Assembly: GCA_016937825.1 (NCBI GenBank)
Contig: JAFGVT010000160.1
Coordinates: 1 to 12,097 of the forward strand
Reading direction: 5' to 3'
DNA from: Fidelibacterota bacterium
GTDB taxonomy: Bacteria; Fidelibacterota; Fidelibacteria; Fidelibacterales; Fidelibacteraceae
DNA length: 12,097 nucleotides
A model generated the notes under the pieces. It was not told where the DNA came from and did no database searches. It saw only the letters and a program-made list of their open reading frames with translations. Shown here in pieces: positions 1 to 7,258 of this stretch. The position numbers were made by a program, and so were the translations under genes. Every line of letters starts with the position of its first letter. Within the stretch, counting starts at the first letter, position 1.

Positions 1-2738
1 GTAATCGAATGATCTCCGGCTTTCATTTCCCGGTCGATGAGCGTGGCGATCTTTTTCCCGTGAAGACTGTAAATTTCCAGACTTACTTCTCCGGATGATG
101 GGATATGAAAATCGAACCTTGTCGCCGGATTGAAGGGGTTGGGATAATTCTTCAGGAGGAGATAATCCATGTTTTCGGGATAAGGTGCAATGCCAACGAC
201 CTTGCTGACATTGAATGAATATGTCTGATCATATAATGCGCTCAGGTCGTAGGCGAAGGGGATCGAATAAGCGGCAGGCGAACAGGTATAGGTCTCACTT
301 CCCAGATTCAGACTGAGGATCAGAGCACTCCCAAGCGTCGACGTAAAACTGTAGTCAAGTCCGGTGATCAAATCCGAGAAACTGGTATCGCCGCTGACGG
401 TCAGGACGACGGCGGTATCAAGCGCTTCATCCAGATCAACCCTGACCCGGATACAACTGTCCAGCGGGGCACCGACCATGTCCAGGTATTGTGCCGCAAG
501 CTTGTATCCGATCTTATTCAATCCATGTCCGTTGAAATGTGTATTTTTTGAGCTATAGCGATTGGGGTTGCAATCATCGATATTGACCCACGCGCAATCA
601 TCACGATGATTTGGCAGGTCCGCCTGAGCCGCTCGGATGGTGCTTTCGTAGGGCGAAGAAGCATTCCAGTTGATCCGTACGCACACGAAAGGAAGATGGT
701 CAAGGACGGAGTTGTTTGCGAAACGGACTCTGACCCGGTCCACGAATTGCTGCAGATTCCCGGCATAATACGCCGCCGGATTAAGCTCCTCATCGCTTTC
801 GCCCTGGAACCAGAAAAAACCGATGTATTCGGGTTCATATCCGGCATGATGCATGGCTTCGACCGCCTTCTCATGCTGATCGACGAACCACAGCCAGGTT
901 CCTCCCTCTTCCTTCCAGTCGGCGTACAGGCTGGTGCCGCTGTAGGGCATTTTCATCACGGCGAGGGAATCCGTGTACCGTTTGTAAAGCGTTCGCGCAA
1001 GAAGCATCTCCAGGCCGAACCCGCAATTATAGGATTTGCAGAAATCGTAGGACTTCCCGAACTTTGTCAGCAGTCCGAGTGTAGACAATCCATATTCACC
1101 CCCTGAATATGCCAGATAGTAAGGGATATGGTTGTCAACCGTATCGGAAATGAAGAACTTCGGTTCTCCCACATGCTCGGCGTTCGATTGCCCGGAAATC
1201 ACGATCACTTTTTTGACCTGGCGTTTTGCTGTAATATTCATGCTATCCAAATAGGTATCCAGGGCATCTATGACAATTGAGGGCGGATCAAAAATGAAAT
1301 TCTTATATACAGGTGTAAAGGTCGTGTCTTTTCCTGAAAGTAATTGAAAGATGTAATACCCGTTGCTGTCAGTCACCTCGCTGCCGATCTCTACGCCGGC
1401 AAGTCCGCATGAATCCAGCATAACCCTGCCTTGAACAGTCAGAATATTATTGATGTTAAAACTGTATGCGCCGTCGAGTATGACGCTGGGATCATAGACA
1501 AAGGGAATGTTGATCTCGGCCGGTTCAAATACGTAGTCATCCCCCGGGACCGGCCTGATAAGCAAACTATCACCCAATTTTGCAAGGAATTGGCAGCTGG
1601 GGCTGATATTCGATACGAGGGTTCTGTCGCCGTTGACCTCGAAAGTCATGCTGGAATCTATGCTGCCGTAAAAATCAAGGGTCACCGATGTGCTGCTGTC
1701 AACAGGGTGTCCCACCAGATCAAGATAGGTCGTGGCGAGCTTATACCCGATGCGATTCAGCGCAATGCCGTTGTAATGAATATTTTCTTTGCTGATGCGG
1801 TAGGGGTCGCAATCATCCATATCTATCCAGGCGGTGTGAGTCCGATGGTCGACAATATCCATTTGAGCCTGTCTGACGGTTCCTTCATAAATATTGTCGG
1901 AATTCCATAATATCCTGACACAGATAAACGGAAGGGAATTAACTTTGGAGCTGTTTGGAAAATACTCGCGGATCCTGTCGACGAAATGATACAGGCTATC
2001 ACCATAAACGTTCGATCTGTCCAACGTTCTGTCGCTCTCTCCCTGATACCAGAAAAAACCGATGTATTCGGGTTCATATCCTTCGGCATGCATGGAATCG
2101 ACGGCATGCTCATGCATCTCCTTGAACCAGGTCCAGGTATTCCCCGTTTCGCCCCAGTTCAGGATCAGACTTGTACCGCCCCAGCCGATCTTCATGACCG
2201 CCAGAGAATCCTCATACTGCTTGTAGATCGTACGGCCAAGCGGTGTTTCGATACCAAAAGTATTCAAGTTCAATATTCCGAATTTCGAGATCAGGCCAAG
2301 GGTGGATAAACCGTGTTCAACTCCGCCATAAGCCAAATAATATGGGATCTGTTCATCGACCGTGTCCGGAATGAAATATTGATAGGCTCCGTTTGACCCT
2401 GTATTGGACTGACCGGCTACGACCAATGTTTTTTTAATCTGACGTCTCGCCGTGATATGAATACTGTCCAGTACGGTATCCTGCGATGAGATATGATATT
2501 CAGCCGGTGTAAAAAGAAAAGCATAGCGGTGCGGCACCAGCGTTGTATCTGTCCCAACGGGCACTTTAAACGAATAGTAGCCACTGTTGTCCGTCTTGAT
2601 CCCGGCGATGGATACATCCGCCATACCCATGCTGTCCAGCATGACCCTGCCATGGACCAAAAGAGAATCAGGGATCGTATAAGGGAACACAAAAGCCATA
2701 TTGACCAACGACATAAAAATCAGCAGTCTTCTCTTCAC
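1..2738 (-). CDS. Secreted two-module SASA-family (sialate O-acetylesterase-like) esterase with C-terminal sorting-like domain, 3' end beyond the window
   Basis: An open frame of 912 codons runs off the left edge without a stop. Start: GTG at 2738 with AAGGA just upstream; an in-frame TTG at 2753 is less likely. The N-terminus (KRR then a hydrophobic stretch to about residue 22) looks like a signal peptide. Module 1 has a carboxypeptidase-regulatory-like beta domain (about 27-97), then a SASA/SGNH esterase with nucleophile motif GQSN (109-112), WYQGESD (230-236) and a late D...NIHYNG (His321). Module 2 repeats this: regulatory domain about 433-505, GQSN 516-519, WFQGESD 643-649, NTHFNG (His734). 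Each ends in a beta-rich linker. The tail has YPNPFNP (865-871), typical of FlgD-like/type IX sorting domains; perhaps 30-40 residues are missing. The family removes O-acetyl groups from sialic acids or xylan; the substrate is not visible. It is probably exported to the surface or medium. Both active sites look intact. Confidence 0.9.
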   Translation of the reverse strand, partial: MKRRLLIFMSLVNMAFVFPYTIPDSLLVHGRVMLDSMGMADVSIAGIKTDNSGYYSFKVPVGTDTTLVPHRYAFLFTPAEYHISSQDTVLDSIHITARRQIKKTLVVAGQSNTGSNGAYQYFIPDTVDEQIPYYLAYGGVEHGLSTLGLISKFGILNLNTFGIETPLGRTIYKQYEDSLAVMKIGWGGTSLILNWGETGNTWTWFKEMHEHAVDSMHAEGYEPEYIGFFWYQGESDRTLDRSNVYGDSLYHFVDRIREYFPNSSKVNSLPFICVRILWNSDNIYEGTVRQAQMDIVDHRTHTAWIDMDDCDPYRISKENIHYNGIALNRIGYKLATTYLDLVGHPVDSSTSVTLDFYGSIDSSMTFEVNGDRTLVSNISPSCQFLAKLGDSLLIRPVPGDDYVFEPAEINIPFVYDPSVILDGAYSFNINNILTVQGRVMLDSCGLAGVEIGSEVTDSNGYYIFQLLSGKDTTFTPVYKNFIFDPPSIVIDALDTYLDSMNITAKRQVKKVIVISGQSNAEHVGEPKFFISDTVDNHIPYYLAYSGGEYGLSTLGLLTKFGKSYDFCKSYNCGFGLEMLLARTLYKRYTDSLAVMKMPYSGTSLYADWKEEGGTWLWFVDQHEKAVEAMHHAGYEPEYIGFFWFQGESDEELNPAAYYAGNLQQFVDRVRVRFANNSVLDHLPFVCVRINWNASSPYESTIRAAQADLPNHRDDCAWVNIDDCNPNRYSSKNTHFNGHGLNKIGYKLAAQYLDMVGAPLDSCIRVRVDLDEALDTAVVLTVSGDTSFSDLITGLDYSFTSTLGSALILSLNLGSETYTCSPAAYSIPFAYDLSALYDQTYSFNVSKVVGIAPYPENMDYLLLKNYPNPFNPATRFDFHIPSSGEVSLEIYSLHGKKIATLIDREMKAGDHSI

Positions 2739-2803
2739 CGGATTATCCTTCAAACTGATTAATGTTAGATCCGGAATGCGCTAATGCATACGGATGATAT
2801 GGG

Positions 2804-2832
2804 AATTTATCAAATGAGCGAACCTTATCCAA
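2804..2832 (-). promoter_or_regulatory. Candidate promoter of the esterase gene
   Basis: Read leftward, TTGGAT (2832-2827) lies 17 bases before TAAATT (2809-2804), about 60 bases before the GTG start. The match to the sigma-70 consensus is weak (3/6 and 4/6). It is listed because two other leftward genes here carry the same spacing and -10 hexamer. No operator is evident. Confidence 0.25.
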
Positions 2833-2870
2833 ATGATAATCCAGATATTGATATAAAACGTATTTTAATA

Positions 2871-2894
2871 AAAAAGACGCGATAAATCGCGTCT
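2871..2894 (-). terminator. Rho-independent terminator downstream of nagA
   Basis: GACGCGA (2876-2882) and TCGCGTC (2887-2893) form a perfect 7-bp stem with a TAAA loop, extendable by one A-T pair. The A run at 2870-2875 becomes a U run after the hairpin in leftward RNA, so this reads as a terminator for leftward transcripts arriving from nagA. A diverged copy lies at 12014-12043, so the element may also belong to a dispersed repeat family. Confidence 0.7.
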
Positions 2895-2908
2895 CTGCAT
2901 TTACATTT

Positions 2909-2942
2909 AATTGTCAATTGTCAATTGTCAATTGTCAATTGT
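2909..2942. repeat. Heptanucleotide tandem array (AATTGTC, about 4.9 copies)
   Basis: AATTGTC is repeated head to tail four full times from 2909, followed by AATTGT. The array ends one base before the nagA stop codon (2944-2946) and lies between that stop and the terminator hairpin, so it is in the nagA 3' untranslated region. The unit contains half of the palindrome CAATTG, so array RNA could fold on itself. It resembles short tandemly repeated repetitive sequences known from other bacteria. Confidence 0.9.
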
Positions 2943-2943
2943 A

Positions 2944-4122
2944 TTATTCCATCATTTTTTTGATCTCGCCGTGGACCATCGTAAGCTTGATGTCGTAATT
3001 CTCATCGAAAACAACGATGTCCGCCTCGCGTCCCGGCATGATATAGCCGGTCTCGATCTGCTTGCTGATGACCGTTGCGGGATTGCAGCTGGCCATGCGA
3101 AGCGCGTCTTCCAGGGGAATGTTCATGTCTTCCACAAGATTGCGTACGCCGGTGATCATTGTGAGGGCCGAACCGGCGATGGTCTCGTCTTCTTTGCGGA
3201 CGAACAATCCGTCGCGAAGGAAGACCTCTTCATGGTTGGCGGTCAGTTTTCCGGTCATTTGGCCCGTCGGCCGGAGCGAGTCGGTGACCAGAACGATCTT
3301 GTGGATGGGCTTCACCCGCTGAAGCAGCTTGACGATCGCGGGATGGATATGATACCCGTCCGCGATGATCTCGCAGGCAATGTTCGGGTAGATCATGATG
3401 GCTCCGACAACACCGGGATCGCGGTGATGCAGGCGCCGCATCGCATTGAAAAAATGGGTGGAATGGAGGATCCCCGACTTCACGCCTTCCATCATGTCCT
3501 CATAGGTCGCATTCGAATGGCCGGCCGCCATCACGATGCCGTGCTTGGCACAGTACAGGGCCAGTTCATGCATGCCCTCGAGCTCGGGTGCGACCGTCAT
3601 GATCGTGATATTTCCCCCGGACGCCTTGTAATAGGCTTCCATGCTTTCCATGTCCACGGGCTTCATGAACTTGGGATCCAACGCGCCGTGTTTTTCGCGT
3701 GAAATAAAGGGGCCCTCCAGGTTCATGCCGTAGATCTTGGCGCCTTCTTCCTTTCCCATCGCATCGCGGATGGCCTCAATGCACTGAATGAAGGTCTTCT
3801 CATCCTGGGGATAAAGGGTCGGACAAAAGCCCGTGACACCGTAGTTGACAAGCGCTTTTGACATTTCAAGAATGGAATCGACGCTTGCCTCGGACGTATC
3901 GTAACCGTGAATTCCGTGAATATGCGTGTCGATGAATCCGGGCGCGATATACGCGCCGTTCACATAGATCATGGTCGTATCTTTTGGCAGGTTCATTTTC
4001 TTCAGTTTGTCATTGCTTATCACATCGGCAATTTTATTGTCCTCGATGATGACGGATGTGTGGGGAACGATAGCGATGCCCGTGAAAACGGTTCCATTGC
4101 GTAAGCAGATCGTCTTGCTCAT
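2944..4122 (-). CDS. nagA: N-acetylglucosamine-6-phosphate deacetylase
   Basis: This cytosolic amidohydrolase converts GlcNAc-6-phosphate to glucosamine-6-phosphate and acetate, in amino sugar catabolism and cell-wall recycling. The 392-residue protein matches the usual 380-400. Visible motifs: PGFIDTHIHG (His67, His69), LEGPF with metal ligand Glu136, AAGHSNATY with His202, HSTHFFNAM with His223, IADGYHIHP (253-261), and LVTDS with the expected catalytic Asp281. These correspond to Glu131, His195, His216 and Asp273 of the E. coli enzyme. ATG at 4122 follows AAAGGG at good spacing. The gene lies 90 bases after thrC on the same strand, but a good -10 box in the gap suggests its own promoter. 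A hairpin and U run follow the gene. No nagB or transporter is in the window. Confidence 0.96.
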   Translation of the reverse strand: MSKTICLRNGTVFTGIAIVPHTSVIIEDNKIADVISNDKLKKMNLPKDTTMIYVNGAYIAPGFIDTHIHGIHGYDTSEASVDSILEMSKALVNYGVTGFCPTLYPQDEKTFIQCIEAIRDAMGKEEGAKIYGMNLEGPFISREKHGALDPKFMKPVDMESMEAYYKASGGNITIMTVAPELEGMHELALYCAKHGIVMAAGHSNATYEDMMEGVKSGILHSTHFFNAMRRLHHRDPGVVGAIMIYPNIACEIIADGYHIHPAIVKLLQRVKPIHKIVLVTDSLRPTGQMTGKLTANHEEVFLRDGLFVRKEDETIAGSALTMITGVRNLVEDMNIPLEDALRMASCNPATVISKQIETGYIMPGREADIVVFDENYDIKLTMVHGEIKKMME

Positions 4123-4157
4123 GTCAGCCCTTTCTTTTACGCATAAAATGTAAGCTT

Positions 4158-4172
4158 TCGCATGCGATTATA
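4158..4172 (-). promoter_or_regulatory. Candidate nagA promoter -10 box with adjacent palindrome
   Basis: Leftward, a perfect TATAAT (4172-4167) lies 45 bases before the nagA ATG. A suitably spaced -35 is only weakly matched (TTAAAT at 17 bases). The perfect 10-bp palindrome TCGCATGCGA (4158-4167) abuts the -10 and would cover the start point, a plausible repressor site. Identification as an operator is inference. Confidence 0.4.
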
Positions 4173-4212
4173 AAAGAAAAATGCGGAGGATTTAACACGG
4201 TTTTATGAGTTT

Positions 4213-5526
4213 CTACGGCTTCCGCTCCAGAAGGAATTGTCTGAAAAGGGAAAGATCGGCGGGAAGTTTCACCGAATGCTTTGCTTTGTCGAGAACGGAG
4301 GCGAGACGTTCGGGCATGTCCGGACGAATGCCCAGCACGGCGTGGACGACATCCCCGAACTTTGCGGGGTGTGCGGTCTCCGCGGTGATGCAGACGTCGT
4401 TCCCGTTCACTTCATCATGGTAGCGTTGTGTCCCGCACATGCCCACGGCACCGTGCGGGTCCGCAATGTATCGGTAGCGTTCGTACACCGTTTTCATCAT
4501 GGCGCGGGTCTCGTCATCACTGAAGGACCAGCCGGTCAGGTCCTGGCTTAGGAAGCCGTGGGCGTATCCGTAAAGGTCTTCGATCCGTGCAAAATTACTG
4601 GGATTGCCCACATCCATGGCATTCGAGATCGTATGTTTCGTCGGCTGGGGCGCGTAGTGCCCGTTCCTGAGATAGCGGGGCAGACTGTCATTGCCGTTGC
4701 AGGCCGCGATAAAGCGTTTGACCGGCAGTCCCATGCGTTTCGCGATGAGACCCGCGGTAAGGTTCCCCAGATTCCCGCTGGGGACGGAAAAAACGGGTGT
4801 TTCTTCCACGCCCCGGCTTTTCAGCTGGGCGTAGGCGTTGAAATAATAAAAACTCTGCGGGATCAGGCGTGCGATATTGATCGAATTCGCCGAAGTCAGC
4901 ATCAGGGTTTCGGATAAGGTTTTGTCAACAAACGCCGCCTTCACGAGATCCTGGCAGTCGTCAAAGGTCCCTTCGATCTCCAGCGCGGTAATATTCCCGC
5001 CGAGGGTGGTCAGTTGTTGCTCCTGGATGGGACTGATCCTGCCCGAGGGATAGAGGAGCACGACATCGATCCCCTCGACGCCGTAAAACCCGTTCGCCAC
5101 CGCGGATCCGGTATCCCCGGACGTGGCGACAAGCACCGTGCATCGGGCATCCTCGCCCCGCATGAAGTAGCCCATCAGGCGCGCCATGAAACGGGCGCCG
5201 ACATCCTTGAAGGCCAGCGTGGGTCCGTGGAAAAGTTCAAGCACATAGTGCGTGTCATCAAGTTTAACAAGGGGGGTATTGAAGCTGAGCGTTTCATCCA
5301 CGATCGGGATGATCACATTAGGCTCAAGGTCTTCCCCCAGCAAGGTAAGCGCCACGGCGGTCGCGATCTCGCGAAAATTCAGTGTGTGGATATGCTCAAA
5401 AAAACGCGGGGGCATCAGCGGAATGTCTTCCGGCATGTACAGGCCCCTGTCCCCGGGGAAGCCCTGAAGCACCGCGCTGCGCAGGTCTACCGGATCTACC
5501 TTATGATTTGTACTGTAATATTTCAT
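4213..5526 (-). CDS. thrC: Threonine synthase (PLP-dependent)
   Basis: Threonine synthase converts O-phosphohomoserine to threonine and phosphate, the last step of the pathway, in the cytosol. Numbered from the chosen start (437 residues, E. coli-like length class): N-terminal MKYYSTN, typical of the family; GPTLAFKDV with the PLP Schiff-base Lys107; SGDTGSA (136-142); SVPSGNLGN (247-255), which binds the cofactor phosphate; and AMDVGNPSNFAR (303-314). The frame extends eight codons further to an ATG at 5550, but that start lacks a clear ribosome site, whereas AAAGGA lies 4 bases before the ATG at 5526. It is separated from thrA-asd-thrB by an oppositely oriented lipoprotein gene, so it must have its own promoter in 5527-5690. 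No terminator is visible before nagA, so some read-through is possible. Confidence 0.96.
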   Translation of the reverse strand: MKYYSTNHKVDPVDLRSAVLQGFPGDRGLYMPEDIPLMPPRFFEHIHTLNFREIATAVALTLLGEDLEPNVIIPIVDETLSFNTPLVKLDDTHYVLELFHGPTLAFKDVGARFMARLMGYFMRGEDARCTVLVATSGDTGSAVANGFYGVEGIDVVLLYPSGRISPIQEQQLTTLGGNITALEIEGTFDDCQDLVKAAFVDKTLSETLMLTSANSINIARLIPQSFYYFNAYAQLKSRGVEETPVFSVPSGNLGNLTAGLIAKRMGLPVKRFIAACNGNDSLPRYLRNGHYAPQPTKHTISNAMDVGNPSNFARIEDLYGYAHGFLSQDLTGWSFSDDETRAMMKTVYERYRYIADPHGAVGMCGTQRYHDEVNGNDVCITAETAHPAKFGDVVHAVLGIRPDMPERLASVLDKAKHSVKLPADLSLFRQFLLERKP

Positions 5527-5656
5527 CATATCCTTTATTTTCATTTTCATATTTCACGGAAAAGATAGCAATATTTGGGCAAAATAAAAACATTTGTCGG
5601 GATCCGGCGTACCTAAAAGCATGATTTTTGTTCATATTCCCGTAAATAATGGTTAT

Positions 5657-5662
5657 TATAAT
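5657..5662 (+). promoter_or_regulatory. Candidate -10 box of the rhodanese lipoprotein gene
   Basis: The gap between divergent thrC and the lipoprotein gene (5527-5696) is AT-rich. A perfect TATAAT lies 34 bases before the lipoprotein ATG. No good -35 sits at 16-18 bases, so this is only a candidate. The leftward thrC promoter should be in the same gap but I could not pick a convincing one. Confidence 0.35.
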
Positions 5663-5696
5663 TTAAATATCCATTCCACCCTAACAGGAGATGATC

Positions 5697-6104
5697 ATGA
5701 AAACAGCGTTAACAATGTTCCTTGTCCTGGCAATAGCCCTCGGCCTTATCGCCTGCTCTACCGGCTATACTTCCTTAGAAGGAGATGTCCTTGAAAAATA
5801 CCTCGAACCGGAGAGCCTCCTCACCCTTACACAGACTCCGGACCCCGCGATCTGGATCATTGACGTCCGGCCGGAAAGCGCCTACAACAACGGACATGTC
5901 CCCACGGCAAAAAGCTACCCTTCGGGAGAGATCATGGACCGTCTGAACGAACTTCCCAAAACGCAATATCTTATTTTTTATTGTGAGACCGGCGGGCGGG
6001 CGCAAATGGTGATCGACAAGCTCGAGCCCGAAGGTTACACCCGCATGCTGAACTGGGGCGGCTACACCCGGTGGCCCTATGAACTGGTCAGCGGGGAAGA
6101 ATAA
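5697..6104 (+). CDS. Rhodanese-domain lipoprotein
   Basis: The 135-residue protein begins with a lipoprotein signal peptide (hydrophobic 4-19) and lipobox LIAC, so Cys20 should be lipidated and the protein anchored in a membrane facing the periplasm or outside. One rhodanese-like domain follows (about 35-130): WIIDVRPESAYNNGHVPTA (53-71) is the classic DVR...GH element, and FYCETGGRA (94-102) holds the active-site Cys96 in a CxxGxR loop, so a catalytic sulfur carrier is plausible. Substrate and partner are unknown. ATG 5697 is chosen because AGGAG lies 7 bases upstream; the in-frame ATG at 5691 directly abuts that site. It is divergent from thrC and convergent with thrB, and splits the threonine genes into two units. 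No functional link to threonine synthesis is apparent. Confidence 0.88.
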   Translation: MKTALTMFLVLAIALGLIACSTGYTSLEGDVLEKYLEPESLLTLTQTPDPAIWIIDVRPESAYNNGHVPTAKSYPSGEIMDRLNELPKTQYLIFYCETGGRAQMVIDKLEPEGYTRMLNWGGYTRWPYELVSGEE

Positions 6105-6117
6105 GGGTTTAGATTTC

Positions 6118-6179
6118 AGGGTTTCTTGTCAGCCGTAGTTCCGACGTCTCGGAACGAGGGCTGGAGGGTTTCTTGTCAG
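6118..6179. repeat. 15-bp direct repeats bracketing a hairpin
   Basis: AGGGTTTCTTGTCAG occurs perfectly at 6118-6132 and again at 6165-6179, a 47-bp offset. The two copies bracket the hairpin at 6131-6162. The unit lies in the non-coding gap between the convergent lipoprotein gene and thrB (6105-6322). It could be a short dispersed palindromic element or the scar of an insertion; no transposase is present. Confidence 0.75.
6131..6162. terminator. Hairpin between convergent genes, possible bidirectional terminator or REP-like element
   Basis: GTTCCGA (6138-6144) and TCGGAAC (6149-6155) form a perfect 7-bp stem with a CGTC loop. After a 3x3 internal loop, AGCC (6131-6134) pairs with GGCT (6159-6162). 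It lies after the lipoprotein stop and after the thrB stop read leftward. There is no clean U run on either side, so termination is uncertain and a repetitive palindrome is equally possible. Confidence 0.45.
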
Positions 6180-6250
6180 TCGACCTGTGCGCAGATGGAA
6201 ACCTCGGCGCAGAGCGCGAGTTTGAAAACAACTCCTTATGTCGCCGTAAT

Positions 6251-6300
6251 GTCTTCCGTCTTCAATATTCAATATTCTGGCTTCTGTCTTCTGTCTTCTG
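6251..6300. repeat. Degenerate heptanucleotide tandem array
   Basis: Seven heptamers in unbroken phase from 6251, consensus GTCTTCT, followed by one more G. All seven have TTC at positions 4-6. Variants include ATATTCA, ATATTCT and GGCTTCT; the last two full units are identical. It ends 23 bases before the thrB stop read on the opposite strand, so it lies in the thrB 3' region. Same period as the array at 2909-2942 but a different unit. Confidence 0.8.
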
Positions 6301-6322
6301 CCCGAAATGTGCGTAGCAGGGT

Positions 6323-7258
6323 CTATAGCAGGACTGCGCCTTCGGCATTGATGCCTGAGATATAGGTTTCGCAGGCAAGCTGATGGACGTTATACACCTT
6401 TCCCATGGCCTTCGCGGTACGGTTTGCAGAGCGTTTCCCCTTGCAGAGCGCGAACAGCGTCGGACCCGAACCCGAAATGCCGCATCCCAGCGCACCGGCC
6501 CGGAGCGCCGCTTCCCTGACCTCATCAAAATGAGGGATCAAATGCTTTCGTGCCGGTTCGGCGATGAGGTCCACCATGGATCGTGAGATCAGGTCCGTAT
6601 CGTGCTGCTGAAGTCCGGTCACAAATGCGGCGAGATAGGCGCTTTGACGGATCGCGGTGTCGCGCGGAACAAGTTCCGGGAGAACGGCGCGGGCATCCCG
6701 TGTGGCGACTGCCGCATCGGGATGAACGACGGCGCACCAGAGATCTTTCGGAAAAGGGATCCGGATGATATCCGGCGGATCGCTCATCGGCCGTATCAGC
6801 GTGATACCGCCCAGGAGCGCCGGCGCCACGTTGTCGGCGTGGGCCGCGCCGCAGGCGAGCCGCTCCCCTTCCATGGCAAAGGGCAGTAATTCTTCTTTCG
6901 TGAAAGGTTCGCCCAGAAAGGCGTTCGCCGCAACGGCGGCTGCGACCGAACTGGCCGCACTGGACCCGAGCCCGCTTTTCAGGGGAAGTCCCTTCGTCAG
7001 GGTTACCGCCATGGCATCATATCTGCCCAGCCTTTCCAGCATGCTGCGGATCACGACGCCGACCACGTTTTCCTCGGTTTTCTTTGGCAGACGCCCAAGG
7101 TCGCCCTCGATACGGACAAGGTGAATACCGGGGCGGGTCCCGTTTTCGATGCTGACCGTATCGCCGGGCTGCGTCAGGGCAAGGCCCAGACAGTCGAAGC
7201 CGACGGAAACGTTCCCGATACTCGCAGGCGCATAGGCGCTGATCTTATTGTTCTTCAT
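6323..7258 (-). CDS. thrB: Homoserine kinase (GHMP family)
   Basis: ThrB phosphorylates homoserine with ATP to O-phosphohomoserine, the substrate of ThrC. The 311-residue protein has the expected length (about 310). N-terminal YAPASIGNVSVGFDCLGLAL (9-28) is the GHMP substrate-side signature; LPLKSGLGSSAASS (91-104) is the glycine/serine-rich ATP-binding motif; GCGISGSGPTLFALC near the C-terminus is the third GHMP motif. I chose ATG at 7258, which has AAGG five bases upstream and gives the usual short N-terminus, over the longer frame from 7288. The start overlaps the end of asd by 14 bases, which suggests translational coupling. It is the last gene of the thrA-asd-thrB operon, convergent with the rhodanese lipoprotein gene. 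Confidence 0.96.
   Translation of the reverse strand: MKNNKISAYAPASIGNVSVGFDCLGLALTQPGDTVSIENGTRPGIHLVRIEGDLGRLPKKTEENVVGVVIRSMLERLGRYDAMAVTLTKGLPLKSGLGSSAASSVAAAVAANAFLGEPFTKEELLPFAMEGERLACGAAHADNVAPALLGGITLIRPMSDPPDIIRIPFPKDLWCAVVHPDAAVATRDARAVLPELVPRDTAIRQSAYLAAFVTGLQQHDTDLISRSMVDLIAEPARKHLIPHFDEVREAALRAGALGCGISGSGPTLFALCKGKRSANRTAKAMGKVYNVHQLACETYISGINAEGAVLL

Noticed and set aside
606..1106. Plus-strand 166-codon frame opposite the esterase
   Set aside because: The minus-strand esterase frame is continuous here with catalytic motifs; the plus frame has no recognisable domain.
2909..2942. Heptamer array considered as a CRISPR array
   Set aside because: Units are contiguous 7-mers without spacers, and no cas genes are present.
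2911..3702. Plus-strand 263-codon frame opposite nagA
   Set aside because: It is an antisense shadow of a clearly recognised nagA gene; its first codons are translated from the heptamer array and the product resembles no family.
6126..6365. Plus-strand 79-codon frame across the repeats downstream of the rhodanese gene
   Set aside because: It runs through the hairpin, direct repeat and heptamer array and into the thrB 3' end; it is a by-product of repeats.
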